Program-made: the position numbers and the translations under genes
Shown: piece after piece, positions 40,118-48,707 of the stretch
How the letters are laid out: each line of letters starts with the position of its first letter
How positions within the stretch are numbered: position 1 is the stretch's first letter
The notes under the pieces: generated by a model
The model's database searches: none
What the model saw: only the letters and a program-made list of their open reading frames with translations
Told to the model about the DNA's origin: nothing
Assembly (NCBI GenBank): GCA_002840535.1
Contig: PHBH01000047.1
Coordinates: forward strand, 1-58,852
DNA length: 58,852 nt
Reading direction: 5' to 3'
Origin: Deltaproteobacteria bacterium HGW-Deltaproteobacteria-15
Lineage (GTDB): Bacteria > Desulfobacterota > DSM-4660 > Desulfatiglandales > HGW-15

Positions 40118-41532
40118 ATGGAATTCTTTGACAGAGAGGAAGAAATGGAGAGGTTGGAGCGGCTTTCCAAGACGGGCGGTCTGGGCTTCATCTGGGGGAG
40201 GAGGCGCATCGGCAAAACCCGGCTTCTTCTGGAATGGTGCAAAAAGAACGACGGGCTCTATACCGTTGCCGACCAGTCGGCCGCTCCCATTCAGCGCCGC
40301 TATTTTGCAGCCTCTCTTGCTGCAAGGTTTCCCGGTTTCGACCAAGTGGAATATCCCGATTGGAGATCTCTCCTTGGAAGGATTTCTGCAGAAGCCGTGC
40401 ATCAGCAATGGAGAGGTCCGCTCATCTTGGATGAGTTCCCGTATCTGGCAGTCACAAGCCCCGAGCTGCCGAGCATCTTCCAGGTATGGGTGGATCACGA
40501 AGTCAAGAATTCGAAGCTGGCGGTCGTCCTTGCGGGTCCCAGCCAGTGGATGATGCAGGGGCTGGTGATGAGAGCGAGGGAGGCCCTCTACGGGCGTGCC
40601 ACAGAAGCCTTTCACCTGCAACCTCTTCCTGCCGGCTATTTGTCAGAGGCTTTGGGGTTGTCTTCCGCCCGAGACGTGATTCTTGCATACGCGGCTTGGG
40701 GAGGTGTTCCCCGGTATTGGGAGCTGGTGTCGGAATCCGGCTTGGCCCTGGACCGCGGCGTGGATCATTTGGTGTTGAACCCCCTGGGTCTCTTGCATGA
40801 AGAGCCGGAACGTCTCTTGCTTGAAGAACTGCCGCCTGCGGTGGGTCTGCGCTCAATCATGGATCAATCGGCCTCGGCGCTCACAGGGTGTCGGAAATTG
40901 CAGCACGAATCGGTGCGCCTGCCACATCCCTGAGTCGTCCTTTGCAGCGGCTCATGGAACTGGGACTCGTCCAGCGGGAGACACCCTTCGGCTCTTCCTC
41001 AGCTTCTGCAAAGCGTTCCCTCTACAAGATTGCCGACCCCTTTTGCCGCATGTGGTTTCGTGTGGTTGCGCCGAATCGAGGGTTGCTCGCGAACGCTCCC
41101 AGGCCCGTAAGGGAAAGGTTCTGGCGCAAGGCCAGACCTGGTCTGGCATCCGTTGCGTGGGAGGAGCTATGTCGTCAGTGGGTCTCCTTCGGTTCTATGC
41201 GGCATCACGTGCTGCGGGAGTCGGGTGACTGGGAGCCTGCGCACCGCTTCTGGCACGGCAAAAACCCTGAGTGGGACGTCGTCTCCCAAACCGTGGACGG
41301 AGGCCGTGTGCTCCTTGGAGAAGTCAAATGGTCGGAGCGTCCGATGGATAATCCAAGGCTTCGCACCATGGCAAGGAAACTCCTGGCGAAGGGTATTCCA
41401 CCCATCAAGGGACTTCAGGAAAAGGAAATCCATCATGTCTTGTTCGTGCCGGAGGTCACGGGAGCAACTCCCGGGGAGATAGACGGTGTCCACGTGGTAA
41501 CAGGGGAACATGTCCTTGGTGAAAAGCATTGA
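40118..41532 (+). pseudogene. DUF234-type AAA ATPase with one-base frameshift
   Basis: The N-terminal frame (40118-40933) has FFDREEEMERLERL, a P-loop FIWGRRRIGKTRLL and the LILDEFPYL Walker B. This is the prokaryotic ATPase/DUF234 family. It then drifts into QSASALTGCRK and stops. One missing base at about 40865 (after ATG GAT) joins it to a second frame (about 40867-41532), which continues HRVSEIAARIGAPATSLSRP, a winged-helix segment, and ends in a C-terminal nuclease-like domain with EWDVVSQ and GEVKWSERP (E-x-K type). Restored length, about 471 residues, is normal. The gene is dead or the read has an error. GGAG lies 6 bases before the ATG. Confidence 0.8.
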
Positions 41533-41715
41533 ATACTTGAAACAGGCGATATGGACACCCCGATCTTCTCAAAAGGTGTAGTGGAAGATTTCACCACTCC
41601 TGCTCAAAGGTTGAACAGCCCTTCCACCAAGCCCTTTTCATCCAGATAATCAACCCCATCCCGGCATGTGGAGGGCTCTTGCACGACAGTTGTCAGCTGA
41701 TATTTCACCACCGGG

Positions 41716-42426
41716 GTGTTTGATCCATCCTATGTCTCTCTCCCTGAGATATTCAATTTTCCTTTTATTTCAATACTATTCATCTATTTTGGATCCCTCC
41801 TTACATTTGGCATGACCGTTGCCTTTCATGAGTTCATGGAATCACATCCGCGGTTCGAAAAAAGAAGACGCTTCCCGGTTTATCAAAAGAAAGGATGGGC
41901 CATCATGGAACATGAGGGACCTCTCACTTTGGAAAGAATGAATGAAGTCACAAAAATGTGCGACAGAGAACAGCCTATTTATGAGCAAATCAGCGGCTTC
42001 AGCATTGCTCTCTATGTTTTCGGCTATTTCGGATGTACGGATCTTTTGGCGGCCGATGATGTGGATCATGTGGCAGCCGGATCAATTTTGAAGGAGCATT
42101 TTGTTCAGATCAAGAGGGAGGATATTCCCCCGGATTACAATATCGCCACATCCTTGGATCGATATCTCCTGGTCATTGGGGATCCTCTCTTTCCAACCCA
42201 TTTTGCCGTTTTGACGAATACAAAAAGCCCCCAGCCGTATTTTTCCAAGTTGCCTTTCTTCGGCAGCGGATTTGACAGTCTGGAAGAACTGAAGAGGGAG
42301 TTCATCGGCATCGACGGCCTCACCACCGACGATATCGCTTACTACAAGTTGAAGAGAGCGGAGCCGAACGAAAAGGGGTCTGCAAAGATATATATCTTTC
42401 GGGCCGACGGAACAGTGGTGTCTTAA
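41716..42426 (+). CDS. Protein of unknown function with one membrane helix
   Basis: A 236-residue protein with a hydrophobic N-terminal helix (about 17-38: ISILFIYFGSLLTFGMTVAF) followed by a soluble domain. The body begins MESHPRFEKRRRFPVYQKK and includes VIGDPLFPTHFAVLTNTK, resembling no motif I know. The first start (GTG, 41716) has no strong ribosome site. Internal ATGs at 41812 and 41905 could be the real start, and the latter would remove the membrane helix. It lies 37 bases upstream of gdhA on the same strand, so the two may share a transcript. Confidence 0.6.
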   Translation: MFDPSYVSLPEIFNFPFISILFIYFGSLLTFGMTVAFHEFMESHPRFEKRRRFPVYQKKGWAIMEHEGPLTLERMNEVTKMCDREQPIYEQISGFSIALYVFGYFGCTDLLAADDVDHVAAGSILKEHFVQIKREDIPPDYNIATSLDRYLLVIGDPLFPTHFAVLTNTKSPQPYFSKLPFFGSGFDSLEELKREFIGIDGLTTDDIAYYKLKRAEPNEKGSAKIYIFRADGTVVS

Positions 42427-42463
42427 AAATATCCATCAACAACTCACAAGAGGAGGAAAATTC

Positions 42464-43819
42464 GTGTCCGTCATTCAAGATACAATCGCTCGTGTGAAAC
42501 AAGTGGATCGCGAACAAGTGGAATTCCATCAGGCTGTCACCGAGGTGCTGGAAACTCTTGAGCCGACCGCCAAGCGCCACCCCGAACTGGTCAAGGCGGG
42601 AATCTTTGAGAGAATCGTCGAACCGGAGCGCACCGTAATCTTTCGGGTCCCGTGGGTGGACGACAAAGGCGTTGTGCAGGTCAACAGGGGTTTCAGAGTG
42701 CAGTTCAACAACGCCATCGGTCCATTCAAAGGGGGAATCCGGTTTCACCCTTCCGTGAATCTCAGCATCATGAAGTTCCTTGGATTTGAACAGACCTTCA
42801 AGAATGCCCTCACGACCTTACCCATGGGCGGCGCAAAAGGCGGGGCCGATTTCGATCCCAAAGGCAAGTCTGAGGCGGAAATCATGAGATTCTGCCAAGC
42901 CTTCATCCTGGAGCTTTATCGTCATCTCGGACCTGAAACCGATGTGCCTGCCGGGGATATCGGCGTCGGCGGCAGGGAAATCGGATATATGTATGGATTT
43001 TACAAGAAGATCCAAAATGCCCATGACGGCGTGTTGACCGGCAAGGGGATTGAATTCGGCGGCAGCCTCATCAGGCCAGAGGCAACAGGATACGGCACGG
43101 TCTACTTCGCCGCCGAGATGATGGCCACCAGGGGTTTAGACTTCAAGAACAAGGTCGTCGCCGTCAGCGGTTCAGGGAATGTGGCCCAATATGCAGTGGA
43201 GAAGGTTATCCAGATGGGCGGCAGGGTCATCACGGTTTGCGACTCCAACGCCACCATCGTCGATGAGAGGGGCATCGATACGGATAAGTGTTGTTTCATC
43301 ATGGATCTGAAAAACAACAGGCGGGGCCGCATCAAGGAGTATGCTGAAGAATACAAGTGCGCGTGTTTCGAAGGCGAAAACGTTTGGGAGGTTATCCGGA
43401 AACAGGGGATCAAGGTGGATATCGCCCTGCCATGCGCCACCCAGAACGAACTGGACACCGAGAATGCCCAAGCCCTGGTGAAAAACGGTTGCAGATGCGT
43501 GGCGGAAGGGTCTAATATGCCTTCCACACCGGGGGCTGTGAGGGTTTTTCAGGAAAACAACATCCTGTATGGCCCCGGAAAAGCGTCAAACGCGGGCGGG
43601 GTAGCCACATCCGGCCTGGAGATGAGCCAGAACAGCCTGAAAATGTCCTGGAGCCGGGAAGAGGTGGATAGCAAACTGCTTACGATCATGAAGAGCATCC
43701 ATAGGGCCTGCCTGGAATCGGCGGAAGCCTACGGCAAGAAAGGGGACTATGTGGTCGGCGCCAATACGGCCGGCTTTATGAAGGTGGCCCGGGCCATGCT
43801 GGCTTACGGCATCGTGTAA
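42464..43819 (+). CDS. gdhA: NADP-type glutamate dehydrogenase
   Basis: Hexameric-type (about 450 residues) glutamate dehydrogenase that assimilates ammonia by reductive amination of 2-oxoglutarate. Characteristic segments are MGGAKGGADFDPKGKS with catalytic Lys125, the DVPAGDIGVGGREIGYMYG stretch, and GSGNVAQYAVEKVIQMGG, the nucleotide-binding loop. EGSNMPSTPGA follows later. The start is a GTG with AGGAGG seven bases upstream. The cofactor preference for NADPH is a family inference; I did not check the binding-pocket residue. Two GC-rich hairpins follow the stop. Confidence 0.96.
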   Translation: MSVIQDTIARVKQVDREQVEFHQAVTEVLETLEPTAKRHPELVKAGIFERIVEPERTVIFRVPWVDDKGVVQVNRGFRVQFNNAIGPFKGGIRFHPSVNLSIMKFLGFEQTFKNALTTLPMGGAKGGADFDPKGKSEAEIMRFCQAFILELYRHLGPETDVPAGDIGVGGREIGYMYGFYKKIQNAHDGVLTGKGIEFGGSLIRPEATGYGTVYFAAEMMATRGLDFKNKVVAVSGSGNVAQYAVEKVIQMGGRVITVCDSNATIVDERGIDTDKCCFIMDLKNNRRGRIKEYAEEYKCACFEGENVWEVIRKQGIKVDIALPCATQNELDTENAQALVKNGCRCVAEGSNMPSTPGAVRVFQENNILYGPGKASNAGGVATSGLEMSQNSLKMSWSREEVDSKLLTIMKSIHRACLESAEAYGKKGDYVVGANTAGFMKVARAMLAYGIV

Positions 43820-43864
43820 AGTCCAACCATCCAAACCGGTAAAGAAGTGCTCCCCCTCCCCTAA

Positions 43865-43931
43865 CCCCTCCCGCCAAGGGAGGGGAAGAATGTGGCTTCT
43901 CCCTTTCCTCCCCCTTGATGGGGGGGGAAAG
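43865..43931. repeat. Two tandem GC-rich hairpins after gdhA
   Basis: CCCCTCCC-GCCAA-GGGAGGGG (43865-43885) is a perfect 8-bp stem. CTTTCCTCCCCC, loop TTGAT, then GGGGGGGGAAAG (43903-43931) is a 12-bp stem with one G-T pair. They could stop transcription after gdhA, but no T-tract follows. The CCCTCC/GGGAGG pattern is that of a short intergenic palindrome family. Confidence 0.6.
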
Positions 43932-44009
43932 GTGGGATGATTTTTCGGATGACCTGTTGTCCCTCAAATCATCCTTTTACCCTATCAGATTGCTGAAAAA
44001 CTATCTTTC

Positions 44010-44134
44010 CAGGCTGCTCAAAAATGCCCAGATGCAAGGCGCCCGAAATCACGAGGAGTGAGGCGTACATGAAAGTACGCCGCAATGACACGGGATGAGG
44101 GCAACGCCGCAGATGGGCTTTTTTCAGCAGCCTG
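44010..44134. repeat. Large intergenic palindromic repeat
   Basis: The ends CAGGCTGCTCAAAAATGCCCAG and the reverse complement of GGGCTTTTTTCAGCAGCCTG pair over about 20 bases with a few mismatches. The pairing continues imperfectly inward (GATGCAAGGCG against GATGCGGCGTTG-type sequence). The centre, GAGGCGTACATGAAAGTACGCC, is itself palindromic around GTAC. This matches a dispersed 120-130-base hairpin family seen between genes in deltaproteobacteria. It sits 28 bases upstream of the following CDS. Confidence 0.7.
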
Positions 44135-44161
44135 TATGGTTCACACCACGGAAGATACACT

Positions 44162-46750
44162 ATGGCATACTACTCGCAAGTCAGCACAGGCTGGGCGAGT
44201 CTGGACACGATCATCGACCACCTGCGCAGGGGAGACAACGTAGTCTGGCAGGTGGATGATATCGACAGCTACCGCAAGCTGGTCTCCTTTTTTGTCAACA
44301 ATGCCGTGGCCAACGATGAGCAGGTGGTGTATATGCGCTTTGCCCGGCATGCCCCGTTGCTGGCGCCGCGGCCCAACATACGGATATACGAGCTGGATGT
44401 GGGGGCGGGCTTTGAATCGTTTACGACGCAGGTCCACAGCATCATCACCCGGGAAGGCAAAGATCTTTTTTACGTATTCGATTCCTTATCCGATCTGCTC
44501 CACGAGTGGGCCACCGATCTGATGATCGTCAATTTCTTTTTCGTGACCTGCCCGTATCTCTTCGAACTGAACACCGTCGCCTATTTCGCAATTCTGAGAA
44601 ATCGTCACTCCTTCAAAGCCGTTGCAGGAATACGGGAAACCACACAACTGCTCATCGATGTGTACAGCTATCAGCGAAAATTGTGTATCCATCCCCTGAA
44701 GGTTCAGGACCGATATTCCCCCACCATGTTTTTCCCCCATATCAAGGAAAAATCCGAGCTTGTACCGGTGATCAACAGTGTAGAGGCCACCCGGTTGTTT
44801 TCACATCTCCTGCGTGAGAAGGCCGCCAATGCCGAGCGAATCCTGGATAACTGGGATCACCTGTTCATACAAGCCCAAAACCTGCTGGAATCCGATGCCG
44901 ACCCGGGGGAGAAGGAGGATAAAGTCGAACAGCTCAGCCGGCTGGTGTTAAGCCGCAATAAAAGACTCCTCGGGTTGATTCGACGGTTTTTGAGCCTTGA
45001 AGACCTGCTTCACATCAAAGAGAGATTGATCGGCACCGGATTCATCGGGGGCAAGGCCCTGGGCATGTTGTTGTCCAGGCAGACTTTGACAAAAGACTCC
45101 GGATTCGACTGGGAACCTATTCTTGAGCGCCATGACTCTTTTTATATCGGCTCGGATGTGTACTATTCCTATATCGTCCAAAACGGCTGGTGGAAGTTGT
45201 TCATGGCGCATAAAACGCCGGAAGGATATTTTTCCAGGGCCGCTGAACTGAAGAACAGGATCCTCAATGGAATCTTCCCGGAACATATCCGGGAGCGGTT
45301 TCAGCTCATGCTGGAATATTTCGGTCAATCTCCCATCATTGTCCGTTCCAGCAGTCTTCTGGAAGACGCCGTTGGAAGTGCTTTTGCGGGTAAGTATGAC
45401 AGTTTCTTCTGCGTCAACCAGGCATCTCCGGAAAAACGCTACGAGGTGTTTGAAGAAGCGGTCAAACGGATATTTGCCGGCATCATGTCCGAGGATGCCC
45501 TGGCCTATCGGCGCCAGCGCGGTCTTGATCAAATGGATGAACAGATGGCTGTACTGGTTCAACGGGTGTCCGGCTCCTATCACAAGAAGTTTTTTTTCCC
45601 TGAACTTGCCGGTGTAGGTCTGTCGCGAAACCCCTACGTCTGGAAGAAACCTATGAAGCCCGAGGCCGGCATGCTGCGGCTGGTCATGGGGCTTGGGACA
45701 CGGGCCGTCAACCGGGTCGAGAATGATTATCCGCGAATTGTGGCAATGGATGATCCACTGGCCAAGCCCCTGGCCGGCATGCGGGACATGAAGAAGTATT
45801 CCCAGCATTACATTGACTTTCTGGACCTGGAGGCCAATACCCTTAAAACCGCTTCCCTGTGGGACCTGGCCGGAAAGGGGCTGGATCTCGACCTGACCAC
45901 CATTGCCATCAGGGACAGCGAGACCGAAAGCCTTGAGGGCGGGTGGGGCGCGCCCGGAGGAAACCAATGGATATTGACATTCGATGATTTCCTGAGCCAT
46001 ACGCCATTTGTCGGAATCATGGGCCGGATGCTCAAGACCATTGAGAACTCCTACGCCATACCCGTAGAAATCGAATTCACCGTCAACCATGATCTGAAGG
46101 GAGGCATCCAGGTAAATCTCGTGCAATGCCGGCCTTTCCAGTCTATCCGCACAACGGCAGGCGCGGGAATGCCGGAAAAGATAGATCCGGACAGGGTATT
46201 TATCCGGACAGAGGGTAATTTCATGGGCGGCAATGTCTCGCTGCCTGTTGCCTGCATTGTTTGGGTGGATCCCCAAAATTATGCCGAGGCGTCCATGTCG
46301 GAAAAATACAGCGTCGCCCGTCTGGTCGGGAAGCTCAATCGAACGGTTGCAGACCGGAAAACCAATCCCACAATGCTCATGGGACCTGGGCGGTGGGGGA
46401 CCAAAACCCCATCCATGGGAGTCCCGGTAACATTTTCGGAGATTAATCACATGATGGCCGTTGTGGAAATCAGCTGTCAGACCGGGAGTATGATTCCAGA
46501 CCTCTCTTTTGGCACCCATTTTTTTCACGATCTTGCCGAAGCCGGTATCTTTTATGCTGCCGTCTATCCGGAAAACACCGATGTCGTGTACCAAACGGAG
46601 CGGCTTTCCCTTCTGCCCAATAGCCTTACCCAAACGGTTCCGATGGCAAAAGATCTGGCTCATGTGGTGAAAGTATATGATCTGAAAGACAGTGGATTGA
46701 TCATCCGGTCGGATGTCGTGGCCCAGGAACTGGTCTGTTACTGGACATAA
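44162..46750 (+). CDS. Fusion of a KaiC/RecA-like domain with a PEP-synthase-type ATP-grasp
   Basis: An 862-residue protein. The N-terminal ~200 residues resemble KaiC/RecA-fold domains (GWASLDTIIDHLRRGDNVVW, then VVYMRFARHAPLL and FYVFDSLSDLLHEWATDLM). The Walker A loop is gone: VDDIDSYRKLVS stands where GPPGTGKT would be. The C-terminal part (from about 290) is a PEP-synthase/PPDK N-terminal ATP-grasp domain (GFIGGKALGMLLS, IVRSSSLLEDAVGSAFAGKYDSF, GLGTRAVNRVE). I find no PEP-synthase phosphohistidine (GG-x-x-SHAA type) domain, so it is probably not a complete PEP synthase. The next gene, a histidine kinase, starts 2 bases after the stop, so a signalling role is plausible. Confidence 0.8.
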   Translation: MAYYSQVSTGWASLDTIIDHLRRGDNVVWQVDDIDSYRKLVSFFVNNAVANDEQVVYMRFARHAPLLAPRPNIRIYELDVGAGFESFTTQVHSIITREGKDLFYVFDSLSDLLHEWATDLMIVNFFFVTCPYLFELNTVAYFAILRNRHSFKAVAGIRETTQLLIDVYSYQRKLCIHPLKVQDRYSPTMFFPHIKEKSELVPVINSVEATRLFSHLLREKAANAERILDNWDHLFIQAQNLLESDADPGEKEDKVEQLSRLVLSRNKRLLGLIRRFLSLEDLLHIKERLIGTGFIGGKALGMLLSRQTLTKDSGFDWEPILERHDSFYIGSDVYYSYIVQNGWWKLFMAHKTPEGYFSRAAELKNRILNGIFPEHIRERFQLMLEYFGQSPIIVRSSSLLEDAVGSAFAGKYDSFFCVNQASPEKRYEVFEEAVKRIFAGIMSEDALAYRRQRGLDQMDEQMAVLVQRVSGSYHKKFFFPELAGVGLSRNPYVWKKPMKPEAGMLRLVMGLGTRAVNRVENDYPRIVAMDDPLAKPLAGMRDMKKYSQHYIDFLDLEANTLKTASLWDLAGKGLDLDLTTIAIRDSETESLEGGWGAPGGNQWILTFDDFLSHTPFVGIMGRMLKTIENSYAIPVEIEFTVNHDLKGGIQVNLVQCRPFQSIRTTAGAGMPEKIDPDRVFIRTEGNFMGGNVSLPVACIVWVDPQNYAEASMSEKYSVARLVGKLNRTVADRKTNPTMLMGPGRWGTKTPSMGVPVTFSEINHMMAVVEISCQTGSMIPDLSFGTHFFHDLAEAGIFYAAVYPENTDVVYQTERLSLLPNSLTQTVPMAKDLAHVVKVYDLKDSGLIIRSDVVAQELVCYWT

Positions 46751-46752
46751 TC

Positions 46753-48573
46753 ATGAAGACTCTCCTCACCCTTAAGACCAAGTTGGTGTTTCTTTTTCTG
46801 GTGCTTGCCCTTGTCCCTCTGGGCATCATCGGTATGTTTTCTATCGATACCACCGAAGCGTTGATTGAAAGCCTGGTTTTGCGCCAGCTTGAAAACGTCG
46901 CTTCCGATAAGGCCGCACTCCTGGAGCGATGGGTGGAAGAACGGAAACAGGACATGCAGGTCATTGCGGCCACCTCCTTGCTCAAATCCATGGATCCGAA
47001 GGTGATTGCGCCCTATCTTGAACTGGTCCAGGCCCATTATGGGGTTTATAACAACATGACCGTGGCATCCTCCGAAAACAAAATCGTCTTCAGCACACAA
47101 GCCACGGATCCGATTGCGGACATAACCGCTTGGACCACTGGACCGGAAGCCCTTGTCTTATCCCCCATTACCTACCTGCCCAGGGAAAAGGAATCCAGCT
47201 TCCGTATTGCCGCACCGATTTTCGACAAAGGCGATCGCATCGGAACGGTCTTCGGCACTGTGGGCACCAACAAGATCATTACCATTATCCTGCAGGCCGC
47301 CCTCGGAAAAACCGGGGAATGCTATATTGTGGACAAAAACGGGATTTTTCTGGCCCATAAAGAACCCCAGCGCATATTGACGGAAAATATCTCCCAATCG
47401 GAAAGCTTCAAGAACATCTTCGAGAGCCGGGATCGAAAAAGGACTTATCTGGACTATCGCAATATAGAGGTGCTGGGTACATCCCGAAAGATCGGGGGCA
47501 CGGATTGGCACATCGTGGTGGAGCAGGACCGGGATGAGGCATTTCAAAGCATGGATGGTTTGAAACGTCACGTCTATTTTACGATTTTTTTGGCCATCGG
47601 CAGCACATTGCTGCTCACCTGGGTCATCTCCTACCATATTGTCCGTCCGGTCCGCAGCCTCAGTCAATTGGCCAATAAGCTGGCCACTGCGGATTCTGAC
47701 ATGGAACCGATCAAGACCAACCGTCAGGATGAGATCGGGGTTCTGTGCCGGGCATTTGCGGATATGGCCCAAAAAATTCAGCAGAGACAGGACTCCCTTG
47801 AGGAAAAATTCAACTTAAAGACCGCAGAACTCAAAGAAACCGACCATACGTTGAAGCAGTTCAAACTCATCGCAGAACGTTCGGAAAAATTTGCGGCACT
47901 GGGTCGTTTGGGCGCTGCCGTGGCTCATGAAATCCGGACACCCCTGACCTCCCTCAAACTGTTTTTGGAATCCATCCACGCGGAAATCGAAATCTCACCG
48001 GAATATACAGAAGATTTCACTGTGGCAATGGGGCAGATCAATCGTATTGAGGGGGCTATCAACCGGTTGCTGGACTATACGAAGCCCAAGGAGCTTATCT
48101 TTTCAGAGATTTGCATCGCCCACCTGATCACGGATATCGTCTCCATGATTCGACCCCTGGCCAATAAACAAGAGTGCGTTGTCGAAACCCGGATGGCCCC
48201 AGGGCTGCCGGAAATAAACGGGGACAAAAAACTTCTTGAAGAGGCCCTGGTGAATCTGTTTATCAATTCACTGGAGGCCATGCCTGAAAAGGGTCGGATA
48301 AACGTGACAGCGGAAATGGATGTGTTCGATTCCGATGGAAATCCGATCTCGTGCATCAGGATCGACATCGCTGATTCGGGGCCGGGGATTGCTCCGGAAA
48401 ACGTCGACTTCATTTTTGAGCCGTTTTTCACCACCAAGTCCGCCGGCACAGGGTTGGGATTGCCCATGGTCTTCAACACGGTCAAACGACACGACGGAGA
48501 AATTCGCGTAAGCAATCGAGAGGAAGGCGGTGCGCTAGTTTCGATTTTTCTCCCGGTCAAATCTCAGCGGTAA
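46753..48573 (+). CDS. Cache/HAMP sensor histidine kinase
   Basis: A 606-residue membrane kinase. Transmembrane helices at about 8-30 and 275-300 flank a periplasmic domain with the layout of a double Cache ligand sensor (FRIAAPIFDKGDRIGTVFG, AALGKTGECYIVDKNG). HAMP follows at about 297-350, then a helical dimerisation domain with the phosphorylatable His392 (AAVAHEIRTPLTSLKL), and the ATPase domain (NLFINSLEAMPEKGRI, DSGPGI, TTKSAGTGLGLPM). It signals to the sigma-54 regulator encoded next. Its start is 2 bases past the stop of the PEP-synthase-like gene, so translation is coupled. Confidence 0.93.
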   Translation: MKTLLTLKTKLVFLFLVLALVPLGIIGMFSIDTTEALIESLVLRQLENVASDKAALLERWVEERKQDMQVIAATSLLKSMDPKVIAPYLELVQAHYGVYNNMTVASSENKIVFSTQATDPIADITAWTTGPEALVLSPITYLPREKESSFRIAAPIFDKGDRIGTVFGTVGTNKIITIILQAALGKTGECYIVDKNGIFLAHKEPQRILTENISQSESFKNIFESRDRKRTYLDYRNIEVLGTSRKIGGTDWHIVVEQDRDEAFQSMDGLKRHVYFTIFLAIGSTLLLTWVISYHIVRPVRSLSQLANKLATADSDMEPIKTNRQDEIGVLCRAFADMAQKIQQRQDSLEEKFNLKTAELKETDHTLKQFKLIAERSEKFAALGRLGAAVAHEIRTPLTSLKLFLESIHAEIEISPEYTEDFTVAMGQINRIEGAINRLLDYTKPKELIFSEICIAHLITDIVSMIRPLANKQECVVETRMAPGLPEINGDKKLLEEALVNLFINSLEAMPEKGRINVTAEMDVFDSDGNPISCIRIDIADSGPGIAPENVDFIFEPFFTTKSAGTGLGLPMVFNTVKRHDGEIRVSNREEGGALVSIFLPVKSQR

Positions 48574-48612
48574 GGCTTCCAATGCGGGCCTTACGGCTGC
48601 AACCAAAACTCC

Positions 48613-48679
48613 GCCACGAAGACACAAAGACACCAAGAAGAATATGGTGGATTTCTTTGTGCCTTAGTGCCTTTGTGGC
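48613..48679. repeat. Imperfect inverted repeat inside the kinase-regulator gap
   Basis: GCCACGAAGACACAAAGACACC (48613-48634) pairs, with mismatches, with the reverse complement of TTTGTGCCTTAGTGCCTTTGTGGC (48656-48679). The (A/G)CCACGAAG-type arm is a widely dispersed intergenic repeat. It is open in the frame of the regulator, so an ORF caller may wrongly extend that gene through it. Confidence 0.75.
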
Positions 48680-48707
48680 AGATCTGGGTTTTACAGGAAC
48701 GGCAGTT

